DNA from: Chitinophagales bacterium
Lineage (GTDB): Bacteria; Bacteroidota; Bacteroidia; Chitinophagales; Chitinophagaceae
Assembly: GCA_015655015.1 (NCBI GenBank)
Contig: JAATFV010000104.1
Location: 1 to 58,149 of the forward strand
DNA length: 58,149 bases
Direction of reading: 5' to 3'
Positions 1 through 9,072 of this stretch are shown in pieces (position 1 is the stretch's first letter; each line of letters begins with the position of its first letter). Made by a program: the position numbers and the translations under genes. The notes beneath the pieces were generated by a model. It did no database searches, was not told the DNA's origin, and worked only from the letters and a program-made list of their open reading frames with translations.

Positions 1-31
1 TATTATTTCAAACCCAAAACCTGCTAAAATT

Positions 32-3000
32 ATGAAATTTTTTGGCAAAGGCCCCATTTTGTCCGGGGCCTCTTCTTATCACCAAATGATCTTGGCGATG
101 AAGCTGACTGCTATTTTATTGACTGCTGCTTTTTTAAACGTGCATGCGGGGGCGTATTCCCAGAATGTTACCTTAAACTTTAGCAGAGCGCCTTTGACGA
201 AGGTGTTCTCTGAAATTAAGAAGCAGACAGGTTATTCTTTTTTCTACAACTACGAGTCGCTGAAAAATGCGAAGCTGGTGTCGATGGAGGTGAAGAATAT
301 TCCCTTACAGGATGTGCTGTCGCTGTGTTTCTCGGACCAGCCGCTGGATTATTATATTCAGAACAAGACCGTATTTGTAACGGACAGGCCTTTGGCGCCG
401 CCGGCGGTCGGGACGCTTGCGGCCGATACGGCAAAGCCGGAACGAAGGATCATTGATGGGAAGGTCGTCAATGAGAAGGGGGCGCCCCTGGAAAACGTCA
501 GCGTGATCGTCAAAGGTACGAACAGGGCTGTCATCACCACTATTGCGGGTGAGTTCAGGATCAAGGAGGCCCCCGGCACTGTGCTGGTAGTCAGCCGTGT
601 CGGGTATGCGGCTCAGGAGATAAAGCTGGGCAATGCCTCCACGATCGCTATCACCCTGCAATCCAGGAGCGAAGCCCTGGGAGATGTGGAAGTGACTTAT
701 AATACCGGTTACCAGAATGTTGCAAAAGAACGGGCGACGGGCTCCTTTGTGCAGATCAGCGGCGAGGAGCTGAACCGGCAGGTAGGCCCGAATGCGCTGA
801 CCAAGCTGTTTACGATCACCAGCGGGATGATCTTCAATCCGAATAACCACACGCAGGTAGAGGTACGGGGGCTCAGCACGATCAATTCCATCACGGACCC
901 GCTGATCGTTGTCGATAACTTTCCTTACGAGGGCAGCGGACAACAGGGCGGGATACAGGGGATAGTGGCTGAGCTCAACCCCAATGATATTGCTTCGGTA
1001 ACGGTCCTGAAAGATGCGGCGGCCGCTTCTATCTGGGGTATAAAAGCTGCCAATGGGGTGATCGTCATTACGACCAAAAAGGGTGCTTTCAACCGTAAGC
1101 CATCTGTGGGATTCAGCAGCAATGTGACTGTCGGAGGCAAACCCAACCTGAATTATATCAAGTCGATGTCTTCGGCCGATGAGATCGGTTTCGAACAGCT
1201 GGAGTTCAGCAAAGGGTATTACAATCCTTATGATGACAGTTATCCCGGTTTTCATAGTTATCCCTCGCTGCCGCAGGTGGCCGAGCTGCTGCTGGCGGTC
1301 CGAAGGGGCGCGATCACACAGGCACAGGCCGACGCGCAGATAGCGGTCTACGAGCATCATAATGTGAAAGACGATATCCGGAAATATATTTTCCAGAAAA
1401 GCGTGTCCCAGCAGCATATCGTAAATTTCTCCGGCGGAAATCAGAATTACAATTATTATGCTTCCGTTGGGTATGACCAGGCTAAGCTAAATACGAAGGG
1501 GGATGCCAATAATCGTTATACCCTGAATTTCAATAACACTTACCGGCCTGTACAAAACCTCGAGCTGACCGGCTTCCTGAGCTATACGCAGGACAAAAAC
1601 TGGGGGAACAGCGTTCCTTACGGCTCTCTGCTGCCGACAGGCTCCTATACTACTCCTTATGCCATGCTGGCCGACGCGCAGGGGAATCCTTTATCCATTC
1701 CTTATCAATACCGGACCTCCTTCGTCGATACGGCAAAGTCGCCCGGATTGCTGGACTGGCATTACCGTCCGCTGGCCGAGCAGAAGTTCAACGATAATAT
1801 TCTCAACGAGTATCACGTCCGGCTGGGCGGTGTCGCCAAATATACTATCCTGCGGGGGCTTAGCGCTACTGTGAATTACCAGTATGAAAAACTGCTGACC
1901 AGCAACTACAAAGACCAATCGGATTCGCTGTATTCAGTACGCAATACGATCAACAATTTTACGACCCGTAACCCGGCGCCCGGCACTTTGCCCAACCAGG
2001 TCCCTGTCGGGAATATCTACAGTTTCAGCAATGGCAACCAGAGCATCTGGAGCATCCGCGGAACGCTGAATTTCAACCGGACTTTCGGCGATCATGAGAT
2101 AGATGCCATTGCCGGCATCGAACGGCGGCAGAATAGCAGCACGGGCACATCCGGGATCTTATATGGTTATGATCCCGTGAATGGCACGTCGAAACCTGTC
2201 AATTCAGCTACCCCGGTGACGAATTATTTCGGGAACAGCTCCAATATCGGGGGTGTCACCGGCATCAGCGGGGGACTGCAACGTTATGGCAGCTACTTTG
2301 CCAATGGCGCCTATACCTATAAGGGAAAGTATACGGTGAGCGCCAGCGGACGCGGGGACCAGAGCAATTACTTCGGAGTGAAGGCCAACCAGCGGATACA
2401 GCCTTTGTGGTCTGCGGGGGCTGCCTGGAACCTGTACAAAGAAGGTTTTTATAAGGTCTCCTGGCTGCCTTATTTGCGACTACGCGCTACGTATGGTTTC
2501 AATGGAAATACGCCGCAGAGCGCTCCCGGCAGCAGTATAACTTCTACGACCGCGTATGCTACGGCAAATTACTATACCGGGACTATCGTCAGTCCCACCC
2601 TGCCCTATGCCACTGTGGGGTCGCCTAATAACCCGCAGCTGGGCTTTGAGAAGGTAAAGGTGATCAACCTGGCCGTAGAGGCGGCGTCTAAGGACAGACG
2701 TATCGGCGGCAGCTTCGAATATTATTTCAAGAAAGGCACCAACCTGATCGGACCGATACAGCTCGATCCCACTACAGGCTGGGTGCAGTTCAACAGCAAC
2801 AATGCCAGCATCCAGGGCCGGGGTTTCGACCTGATGCTCAACACCCGCAATATCGAGGGCCGGTATTTCAAGTGGCATACCGACATCAACCTGAGCTTCA
2901 ATACGGATAAGGTCACTGCCTATAAAGTGCCGATCACCTCCATCAGCTCATATTTTGTGGACTATTCGGTGGTTCTTGGCAAGTCGCTCTACAAGATCTA

Positions 3001-3616
3001 TGCATACCGTTCGGCGGGTCTGGATCCTGCCACGGGCGACCCGAGAATTTATATCAACGGAAAGGCTTCGAGCTACAACAACTTAAATACGGCGAAAGTG
3101 TCCGACCTGAAATATTTCGGCCCCAGCATCCCCCATTATTTCGGTTCGATGATGAATACGTTCATCTACAAGCAGTGGTCGCTGTCGGCTAATGTCTACT
3201 TTAAGTTCAACTGGTATTTCCGCCGGCCTTCCATGAATTACGGCGGCCTCTTCAACGGCTGGGGCGGCAGCGCGGACTATGCCAAACGCTGGCAGAAGCC
3301 CGGTGATGAGCTGATTACAAACGTTCCTTCGCTGCCTTCCGGGAGCAATACTAACCGTGACCAGGTGTTCCAAAATTCCGATGTGCTCGTGACTAAGGGA
3401 GATTATATACGGCTGCAGGATGTTCGTCTGAACTATACGCTGTCGAAGGCACAAACCGGAAAATGGCCTTTCCAGAGCACCCAGGTATTCCTGTATATGA
3501 ACAATGTGGGTATTTTATGGAAGGCTAACCATTACGGGATAGACCCCGATTTTTATGCACTCTCTTCCATGCCGAATCCCAGGACGATCTCTGCCGGTGT
3601 AAATGTTAACTTTTAA
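32..3616 (+). CDS. SusC/RagA-type TonB-linked receptor with STN domain
   Basis: Outer-membrane channel half of a SusCD nutrient importer, taking up a ligand captured by SusD with energy from TonB-ExbBD. The 1194 residues show a long Chitinophagaceae-style N-terminus with a signal peptide ending near residue 44 (AYSQ), an STN domain (about 46-115), a carboxypeptidase-regulatory-like beta-sandwich (about 140-212), a plug (about 230-350, with VTVLKDAAAASIWG and NGVIVITTKKG) and a beta-barrel ending in VNVNF. In this family the STN domain contacts a FecR-type anti-sigma factor; any such partner would lie left of the window. SusD starts 12 bases after the stop. The substrate cannot be read from the sequence. 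Confidence 0.95.
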   Translation: MKFFGKGPILSGASSYHQMILAMKLTAILLTAAFLNVHAGAYSQNVTLNFSRAPLTKVFSEIKKQTGYSFFYNYESLKNAKLVSMEVKNIPLQDVLSLCFSDQPLDYYIQNKTVFVTDRPLAPPAVGTLAADTAKPERRIIDGKVVNEKGAPLENVSVIVKGTNRAVITTIAGEFRIKEAPGTVLVVSRVGYAAQEIKLGNASTIAITLQSRSEALGDVEVTYNTGYQNVAKERATGSFVQISGEELNRQVGPNALTKLFTITSGMIFNPNNHTQVEVRGLSTINSITDPLIVVDNFPYEGSGQQGGIQGIVAELNPNDIASVTVLKDAAAASIWGIKAANGVIVITTKKGAFNRKPSVGFSSNVTVGGKPNLNYIKSMSSADEIGFEQLEFSKGYYNPYDDSYPGFHSYPSLPQVAELLLAVRRGAITQAQADAQIAVYEHHNVKDDIRKYIFQKSVSQQHIVNFSGGNQNYNYYASVGYDQAKLNTKGDANNRYTLNFNNTYRPVQNLELTGFLSYTQDKNWGNSVPYGSLLPTGSYTTPYAMLADAQGNPLSIPYQYRTSFVDTAKSPGLLDWHYRPLAEQKFNDNILNEYHVRLGGVAKYTILRGLSATVNYQYEKLLTSNYKDQSDSLYSVRNTINNFTTRNPAPGTLPNQVPVGNIYSFSNGNQSIWSIRGTLNFNRTFGDHEIDAIAGIERRQNSSTGTSGILYGYDPVNGTSKPVNSATPVTNYFGNSSNIGGVTGISGGLQRYGSYFANGAYTYKGKYTVSASGRGDQSNYFGVKANQRIQPLWSAGAAWNLYKEGFYKVSWLPYLRLRATYGFNGNTPQSAPGSSITSTTAYATANYYTGTIVSPTLPYATVGSPNNPQLGFEKVKVINLAVEAASKDRRIGGSFEYYFKKGTNLIGPIQLDPTTGWVQFNSNNASIQGRGFDLMLNTRNIEGRYFKWHTDINLSFNTDKVTAYKVPITSISSYFVDYSVVLGKSLYKIYAYRSAGLDPATGDPRIYINGKASSYNNLNTAKVSDLKYFGPSIPHYFGSMMNTFIYKQWSLSANVYFKFNWYFRRPSMNYGGLFNGWGGSADYAKRWQKPGDELITNVPSLPSGSNTNRDQVFQNSDVLVTKGDYIRLQDVRLNYTLSKAQTGKWPFQSTQVFLYMNNVGILWKANHYGIDPDFYALSSMPNPRTISAGVNVNF

Positions 3617-3628
3617 ATTTTACGAATC

Positions 3629-4996
3629 ATGCGAAAAAGTCTCTATATAGCAACCCTTTGTTTTCTGTCGTTTGGCTGTACAAAGGACAAATGGTTTGAC
3701 GCCAAACAAAACCTCACGCAGGTGGTACCCGTTCGGGTGCCCGATTTCCAGGCGCTGCTGGATAATATCATCATGGACTGGAACAGTCCTTACCTGGGGG
3801 AGACAGGCTGTGACGACCATTATACGACCGATGCGCTGTATCTGCAGTTCGCCCCGAATGAGAAAAATGCCTATACCTGGTCACATGACCAGCCGTATAC
3901 GGCTGTGATCGATTGGGCCGCGGCAAGCGGAGGAACGGATGGCACCTGGGCAAGGGTATATTACGCCAACCTGGTGCTGGATGGGCTTAAAACCGCTGCA
4001 GGCGCAGGCACTCCTGACTTTATGAATGTAAATGGGGAGGCATTGTTCTACCGGGCCAAGAACTTTTATGATATCCTGCAGGAGTATGCGCCGGTTTACG
4101 ACTCCGCAAAGGCTGCCACCGACCTGGGTATTCCGCTGCGGCTGGAGTCGGATATCAATATCGCCTCCAAAAGGGCGACGGTGAAGGAAAGTTATGACCA
4201 GGTGATCGCTGACCTGACTGCGGCTATTCCTTTGCTGCCGGTAACGCCACTATATAAGACGCGGCCTTCAAAGCCGGCTGCCTATGCATTGATGGCCCGT
4301 CTATACCTGAGTGTAAGTGACTATGCCGATGCCGGTAAATATGCCGACAGCTGCCTGGCAATATATACGACGCTGGTGGATTTCAATACGCTGGACTTTA
4401 CTGTTACTTATCCGCTGCCGATCTATAATAACGATGTGATCTTCAATTGCAGCATGAATGTGGGTAACGGACCGGTCAGCTACAATGCACGGATCGATAC
4501 ATTGTTATACAACCAGTATGATTCAAATGATATGCGCAGGAAGGTGTTCTTTACGGTAAATGCGGACAAAAGCATTTCCTTTAAGAACAGTAATTATTAC
4601 AATACCGGGTTTTCCGGGTTGACGATCGAAGAGATGTATATTGTCCGGGCGGAAAGCCGGGCGCGGCTGGGGCAGACGGCGGCGGCGCTGGCTGATCTCA
4701 ATACGCTGCTGAGGGCGCGGTATAAGACGGGGACCTATGTCGACAAGACAGCGGCAAGCGCCGATGATGCGTTGTTGATCGTGCTGGCGGAGAGAAGGAA
4801 GGAGCTGGTGATGCATGGGGTAAGATGGAGTGATCTGCGTCGATTCAATAAAGAGCCGCGGTTTGCGAAGACGCTTACGAGGACTATCGGTGGCAAGACC
4901 TACACGCTGGCGCCGGGTAGTTTTAATTATACGTTGCCGATTCCGGATGATGTAATCAATCTGGCGCCGGGGATCGTACAGAATCCCGGGTGGTAA
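3629..4996 (+). CDS. SusD/RagB-like surface lipoprotein
   Basis: Ligand-binding lid of the SusCD importer encoded just upstream. The 455-residue protein begins with a lipoprotein signal (LSFGC, lipid-anchored Cys near residue 17), followed by the alpha-helical TPR-like SusD fold and a C-terminal part containing LAERRKELVMHGVRWSDLRR, a signature of SusD proteins close to the C-terminus. The end LPIPDDVINLAPGIVQNPGW matches the usual IPxxEIxxNPxLxQNPGY ending, so the gene is complete. It is co-transcribed with the upstream SusC. The remnant of a thioredoxin-like gene begins directly after its stop codon. Confidence 0.94.
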   Translation: MRKSLYIATLCFLSFGCTKDKWFDAKQNLTQVVPVRVPDFQALLDNIIMDWNSPYLGETGCDDHYTTDALYLQFAPNEKNAYTWSHDQPYTAVIDWAAASGGTDGTWARVYYANLVLDGLKTAAGAGTPDFMNVNGEALFYRAKNFYDILQEYAPVYDSAKAATDLGIPLRLESDINIASKRATVKESYDQVIADLTAAIPLLPVTPLYKTRPSKPAAYALMARLYLSVSDYADAGKYADSCLAIYTTLVDFNTLDFTVTYPLPIYNNDVIFNCSMNVGNGPVSYNARIDTLLYNQYDSNDMRRKVFFTVNADKSISFKNSNYYNTGFSGLTIEEMYIVRAESRARLGQTAAALADLNTLLRARYKTGTYVDKTAASADDALLIVLAERRKELVMHGVRWSDLRRFNKEPRFAKTLTRTIGGKTYTLAPGSFNYTLPIPDDVINLAPGIVQNPGW

Positions 4997-4997
4997 A

Positions 4998-5291
4998 TTT
5001 TCAAGGCCCGCAGTGGTATCGGCTTATAAAAAGTATCACAGCCGGAACTTCGAAGTGTTGTCCGTATCGCTGGACCAGCCAGGGAAGCGGGCGGAATGGG
5101 TGAAGGCGATCCGGACAGATGGGATGCCGTGGCAGCATGTCTCCGATCTGTTGTTCTGGAAGAGTCCGATCGTTACACTTTATGCTATACAATCTATACC
5201 GCAGAATTTTCTGATCGACCCGGGCGGGAAGATCATCGCGGAGAATTTACGCGGGGAGCTGCTGGGGAAGATGTTAGAAAAATTATTGTAA
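4998..5291 (+). pseudogene. C-terminal remnant of a TlpA/AhpC-type thioredoxin
   Basis: About 92 residues from a GTG at 5013 match only the C-terminal half of periplasmic TlpA-like thioredoxins: PAVVSAYKKYHSRNFEVLSV, the SLD strand-loop, and SIPQNFLIDPGGKIIAENLR with the cis-proline. The first half of the fold, including the WCxxC active site and signal peptide, is missing. Homology starts within a couple of codons of the SusD stop, so a deletion probably joined the end of susD to the middle of the next gene. Without the CxxC it cannot work as a redox protein. A perfect hairpin terminator follows about 80 bases later. Confidence 0.75.
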
Positions 5292-5373
5292 GGAGACCTG
5301 CGGGAGCTATCACTGATAAATAGGATCACGGAGGGATTGAATCCTGTGCAGCCGACGAAGCAGGCTTTTTAGG

Positions 5374-5403
5374 AATGCCCTCCCGCGGTAGCGGGAGGGC
5401 ATT
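5374..5403. terminator. Perfect 13-bp hairpin after the SusCD locus
   Basis: AATGCCCTCCCGC and GCGGGAGGGCATT pair perfectly across a GGTA loop. It lies between the thioredoxin remnant and the phosphate transporter, where a transcription end is expected. No long T-run follows on the plus strand, so termination strength is uncertain. Confidence 0.7.
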
Positions 5404-5434
5404 GTCGTCCAATATTAAGTGAATATTAATTAAG

Positions 5435-5514
5435 GGTTTACCCGTGGTAAAAATTTCCTGCATGTAAAGTTTTTTACTAGGTTTACGACCACGTTAATCT
5501 TCTGAAGGTTTACC
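5435..5514 (+). promoter_or_regulatory. Three GGTTTAC repeats, one inside a palindrome
   Basis: GGTTTAC occurs at 5435-5441, 5480-5486 and 5507-5513. The first lies in the palindrome TTTACC-CGT-GGTAAA (5437-5451). Repeated half-sites just upstream of a phosphate transporter suggest an operator, but no known Bacteroidota Pho-box consensus was matched. Confidence 0.35.
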
Positions 5515-5623
5515 CTATCGTTCCCTGGATACTTATGAACAATGCCTTTTTCCCGTTCGTCTATGCGGGAGGGGCAATGTATTGCCCAGACAACTGATTT
5601 ATCAATTAAATTTTCGCATTCTT

Positions 5624-7045
5624 ATGCATGTTCTGCTAAACCTGGTCACTCTCCCATTCATCGGGGAGGTCAATATTGGTGGAGGTCTGCTGATCCTCTT
5701 TTTTCTATGCCTTTTGTGCGTCGTAGGCTTTGAATTTGTAAACGGTTTTCATGATACGGCCAATGCCGTAGCGACTGTGATCTATACGAAAGCGTTGAAA
5801 CCGATGATTGCAGTTCCCTGGTCGGGGATGTGGAATTTTCTCGGGGTGTTCACCGGCGGGGTGGCTGTGGCCATGGGTATCCTGAAGCTGGTGCCGCTGA
5901 ACGAGCTGATGGCCCTTCCTGTCAAGGTCGGCGCCTGTGTGGTATTAGCTGTTCTGCTGACTTCCATTATCTGGAACCTGGGCACCTGGTGGCTGGGGAT
6001 ACCCTGTTCCAGCTCACATACTTTGATCGGCGCTATGATTGGCGCCAGTCTTGCCTTTACTTTCTATTATAAGGGTAGTGTCAACTGGAGCAAGGCATCA
6101 GAGATAGGGTTGTCGCTGATCATGTCTCCCATCTTTGGATTCGGCGCATCTGTCCTGCTGATGTGGTTCCTGAAAAACGTACTTAAGGCAAAGAGCCTTT
6201 TCCATGTACCTACGGGAGAGAATGACAGGCCCCCGATCCTGATCCGCCTTTTATTGATAACTACCTGTACCCTGGTAAGTTTTTTCCACGGGAGCAATGA
6301 CGGGCAAAAGGGGGTAGGTTTACTGATGCTGATCCTGATTGCGTTCCTGCCGGCAAAGTTTGCCCTTGATCATTCTATTTCAGACGATAAAATATTAGTT
6401 TCCCTGGCTAATATCGAGCAGGTGTTATCCAGGACGACCCAGACCAATGAGACGGATAAGGCAGCTGTTGACAGCCTGGGTCTCCTGCTGACGAAGACAA
6501 AGGCTACGATCGCCGGTGCGGCGACGAGGGATGACGGCCATATATTCAATTTCAGGAAGCAGGTGCAGGCGGTGGCCAAGCAGGCAAAATCGGTGGACGG
6601 CAGTCCGACCGTGCAGCTGTCCGCATCGGATAAGGCCGTATTGGCGACAGCGGTGAAAGAGCTGACGAAAACGACCGATTATGCGCCGGTGTGGGTGATC
6701 GCTATCATTTCCATTTCCCTGGGTATCGGTACCATGATCGGCTGGAAAAGGATCGTTCTGACGATCGGGGAGAAGATCGGAAAAGAACATTTGAACTATG
6801 CCCAGGGGGCAACGGCTGAGATCGTAGCTGCGGCTACGATCGGGTTGAGCACGGGTTTTGGTCTGCCGGTAAGCACTACGCATGTGCTGTCGAGCGGGAT
6901 CGCCGGTGCGATGGTGGCTTCCAATGGTACGAAGAACCTGAACAGCAATACGCTAAAAGCTATTGCGATGGCCTGGATACTGACTTTGCCGGTATGCATA
7001 CTATTGTCCCTGGTTTTATTTGTAATATTTCATTTGTTTGTTTAA
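5624..7045 (+). CDS. pit: PiT-family inorganic phosphate transporter
   Basis: Inner-membrane low-affinity phosphate permease. Both copies of the PiT signature are visible: GFEFVNGFHDTANAVATVIY near the N-terminus with GIPCSSSHTLIGAMIGAS after it, and FFHGSNDGQKGVG with GLPVSTTHVLSSGIAGAM in the second half. A hydrophilic insert of about 110 residues separates the halves, as in many Bacteroidota members. The ATG at 5624 is preferred over an upstream TTG at 5582, because hydrophobic transporter sequence begins right after it. The stress-protein gene follows after 30 bases, so the two are probably co-transcribed. Confidence 0.93.
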   Translation: MHVLLNLVTLPFIGEVNIGGGLLILFFLCLLCVVGFEFVNGFHDTANAVATVIYTKALKPMIAVPWSGMWNFLGVFTGGVAVAMGILKLVPLNELMALPVKVGACVVLAVLLTSIIWNLGTWWLGIPCSSSHTLIGAMIGASLAFTFYYKGSVNWSKASEIGLSLIMSPIFGFGASVLLMWFLKNVLKAKSLFHVPTGENDRPPILIRLLLITTCTLVSFFHGSNDGQKGVGLLMLILIAFLPAKFALDHSISDDKILVSLANIEQVLSRTTQTNETDKAAVDSLGLLLTKTKATIAGAATRDDGHIFNFRKQVQAVAKQAKSVDGSPTVQLSASDKAVLATAVKELTKTTDYAPVWVIAIISISLGIGTMIGWKRIVLTIGEKIGKEHLNYAQGATAEIVAAATIGLSTGFGLPVSTTHVLSSGIAGAMVASNGTKNLNSNTLKAIAMAWILTLPVCILLSLVLFVIFHLFV

Positions 7046-7075
7046 ATTTCCCGACAGCAATCTCAACCAACCGAA

Positions 7076-7903
7076 ATGAAAAAAATATTAGTTGCCACTG
7101 ATTTTTCCGCCTGTGCTACCAATGCGATGGAATATGCCATGGAGCTGGCGAAGGTCCTTCACGCGGAGGTTTGCGCCCTTCATGCCATCGGGTCTTTTGA
7201 AGGCGTCTTCAACAATACCTATAATGCACTCTATATAGAAGATTATCACAATAGCAAGAGAGCGGCGCTTGCCCGTTGGGCGGCGTCTTTCACCGCCAGG
7301 GATGAATATAGTGCCGTGCCTGTGACGACATTCTGTGAAGTGGGTTCTGTAAGCAGCCTGATCGCGAAGTATACCGATGCCAATCCCGTTGAATTGCTGG
7401 TGATGGGCACCATGGGATCTTCGGGGATCGCAGGTCTGTTCGGCAGCAATGCCAGCACGATGGTGGAAAAGACCAAGATACCCACCCTGATCATTCCCCT
7501 GGAAAGTAAGTTTTCCATCCGTCCTACGATCACGCTGGCTACCGACTTTTCTTCCGACTCGAATTTGTCTGCGGAGGATGTGAATGCGTTGAAGGAGCTG
7601 GTCCTGGCCTTTGGTTCGGAAAAGCTGAATGTGGTGCATATTCTCGAAAGCCCGGAATGGAAGACCAATGAGGCCGGCGAAGCGAGCCTGAGAAAATTGA
7701 TCGACTCTACGGAACTGGACTTCAAATATATCCAGGAAGGCAGTCCGATCGAAGGGATCATCAACTTTATCGTCAGCAGCGAGACGGATATCCTTTGTGT
7801 GGTCAAGCGGCATCATAATATAGTGTACCGGATCTTTAATACCAGTACTGTGAATAAAGTGATGGCAAGGGCTATCAAGGCGATTCTTGTGCTGCATGCG
7901 TGA
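7076..7903 (+). CDS. Tandem universal stress protein (UspA family)
   Basis: Cytoplasmic stress protein with two Usp folds in one chain, roughly residues 1-140 and 148-275. The first domain starts with the typical MKKILVATDFS strand and keeps a nucleotide-binding loop (MGTMGSSG...GSNAST), so it may bind ATP. The second opens with ITLATDFSSDS but has lost the glycine loop (CVVKRHHNIVYRIFN) and is probably structural. Tandem UspA proteins of about 275 residues are common in Bacteroidota. It sits 30 bases after pit, suggesting shared expression with phosphate uptake. Confidence 0.9.
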   Translation: MKKILVATDFSACATNAMEYAMELAKVLHAEVCALHAIGSFEGVFNNTYNALYIEDYHNSKRAALARWAASFTARDEYSAVPVTTFCEVGSVSSLIAKYTDANPVELLVMGTMGSSGIAGLFGSNASTMVEKTKIPTLIIPLESKFSIRPTITLATDFSSDSNLSAEDVNALKELVLAFGSEKLNVVHILESPEWKTNEAGEASLRKLIDSTELDFKYIQEGSPIEGIINFIVSSETDILCVVKRHHNIVYRIFNTSTVNKVMARAIKAILVLHA

Positions 7904-7944
7904 TGAATATGGCAGGGGTGAATCTCAGTCGGATATTTTCAGCA

Positions 7945-8490
7945 TTATAAAACCAGTTTAAAGTCATCCCGTGTGCATACATACAAATTAGTAGATCCTG
8001 CGCTATCGGTGCTGGTCTCTGCCAGCAGATAACCCAACATCACCAGCGCGTCATTTTCCTCTTCCCTGGAAGCGTCCAGGGTCACCTGGACCTTCGTTAG
8101 CCCTAGCTTGAAAAAGACATAAATAGAGGCTGCGTGCCAGGCCAGCATCAGTTTGTGATCGTTCTGCAGTATTCTGGGCGAAGGCAGCAGAAAGAGTTGA
8201 TAATCGCAGCCGGATTCCTGTTGGATCTTAGCTTTACCCTGCCCAACTACGCGAGTCAGGGTAAAACAGAAAACCGGCCGTCTGTTGATAGTCATCACCC
8301 AAGACCTTATCCACCGGGAATGCCAGAGATGATGATAATAATTCCTGAAAGTCTTGTATACTTCTTTCCAGGAGTCTCCGTTGTGTAAGTCTCTACCAAT
8401 TACCCAATCAGACATTTCTTCCAGGTGAGAAGTTTTTAGCCGTTGAAGGCGAAAAATCCAGCGAGGTCTTTTTTTCAGATGCTTGGCCAT
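7945..8490 (-). CDS. Hypothetical protein, possibly distantly GNAT-like
   Basis: A 181-residue soluble protein with no signal peptide or membrane segment. I do not recognise the family firmly. The stretch WVMTINRRPVFCFTLTRVVG, then YQLFLLPSPR, then a helix and VTLDASREEENDALVMLGYL, is loosely reminiscent of an N-acetyltransferase core ending in a helix before the last strands, but no acetyl-CoA loop (Q/RxxGxG/A) is clear. It converges with the stress-protein gene and stands alone, with an AT-rich 278-base divergent region upstream shared with the next gene. Confidence 0.6.
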   Translation of the reverse strand: MAKHLKKRPRWIFRLQRLKTSHLEEMSDWVIGRDLHNGDSWKEVYKTFRNYYHHLWHSRWIRSWVMTINRRPVFCFTLTRVVGQGKAKIQQESGCDYQLFLLPSPRILQNDHKLMLAWHAASIYVFFKLGLTKVQVTLDASREEENDALVMLGYLLAETSTDSAGSTNLYVCTRDDFKLVL

Positions 8491-8768
8491 ATTCTTACAA
8501 TTTTATTTTTATAATAGCTCCTATATTGTTACTTAAGAGTATTCATGTAATCCATATTAATATCTTTTTTGTTTCTTTTATGGGTCAATAACTATGAGTA
8601 TATTCGTATTACTCTGTATTTGACAATATGTCGTTTCCTCCAGAGCTATTTTGACTATCTTTTCAGACCTGCGCCTGCCAACTTTCTTACGCACCCTATT
8701 TAATGTGATTTTTATTTATTAATCTTTAAGTTTTTATTGCTTTTTGAACAATAAAAGCAATACACATT

Positions 8769-9068
8769 ATGAAACGCTTATCCTTAGTATGTTTTATTAT
8801 GCTGGTATTCGTCCTTTTGGGCACCGGATTTATCAGAAAGCCAGCTCTTCCCATGTCTTCCCGCCAGACTTTGTATTATTGGTATTCTTCCGATGACACC
8901 TATAATGACCGAAAGTCGCTCAACGATGAGATAAATGAAATGTGGGACTATTACTGGGTACCTATTACCACGAATCCATCAGGAGGAGTGTTGGTAGAAA
9001 AAGGTTATCTGACTAATGCCTTTCCTCATAATAATTATCCTTCCGTGTACCTCTATGCGCATTATTGA
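8769..9068 (+). CDS. Small secreted protein of unknown function
   Basis: A 99-residue protein with a clear N-terminal export signal (about residues 1-30: MKRLSLVCFIMLVFVLLGTG followed by an Ala-Leu-Pro stretch). The mature part is rich in Tyr, Trp and Asn (YYWYSSDDTYND, WDYYWVPIT), has no cysteine and no motif I recognise. An AT-rich leader precedes it. It ends 4 bases from the stop codon of the convergent susD, so the two transcripts must overlap at their 3-prime ends. Confidence 0.6.
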   Translation: MKRLSLVCFIMLVFVLLGTGFIRKPALPMSSRQTLYYWYSSDDTYNDRKSLNDEINEMWDYYWVPITTNPSGGVLVEKGYLTNAFPHNNYPSVYLYAHY

Positions 9069-9072
9069 AAAG

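Larger units (their letters stand above)
5292..5623. other. Intergenic region before pit: terminator and repeated GGTTTAC motif
   Basis: No coding sequence is apparent. The left part carries the 5374-5403 hairpin, the right part is AT-rich and holds three GGTTTAC copies. This is the expected promoter region for the phosphate transporter. Confidence 0.6.

Noticed and set aside
305..1417. 370-codon open frame on the minus strand
   Set aside because: Antisense shadow of the first SusC with no recognisable protein features.
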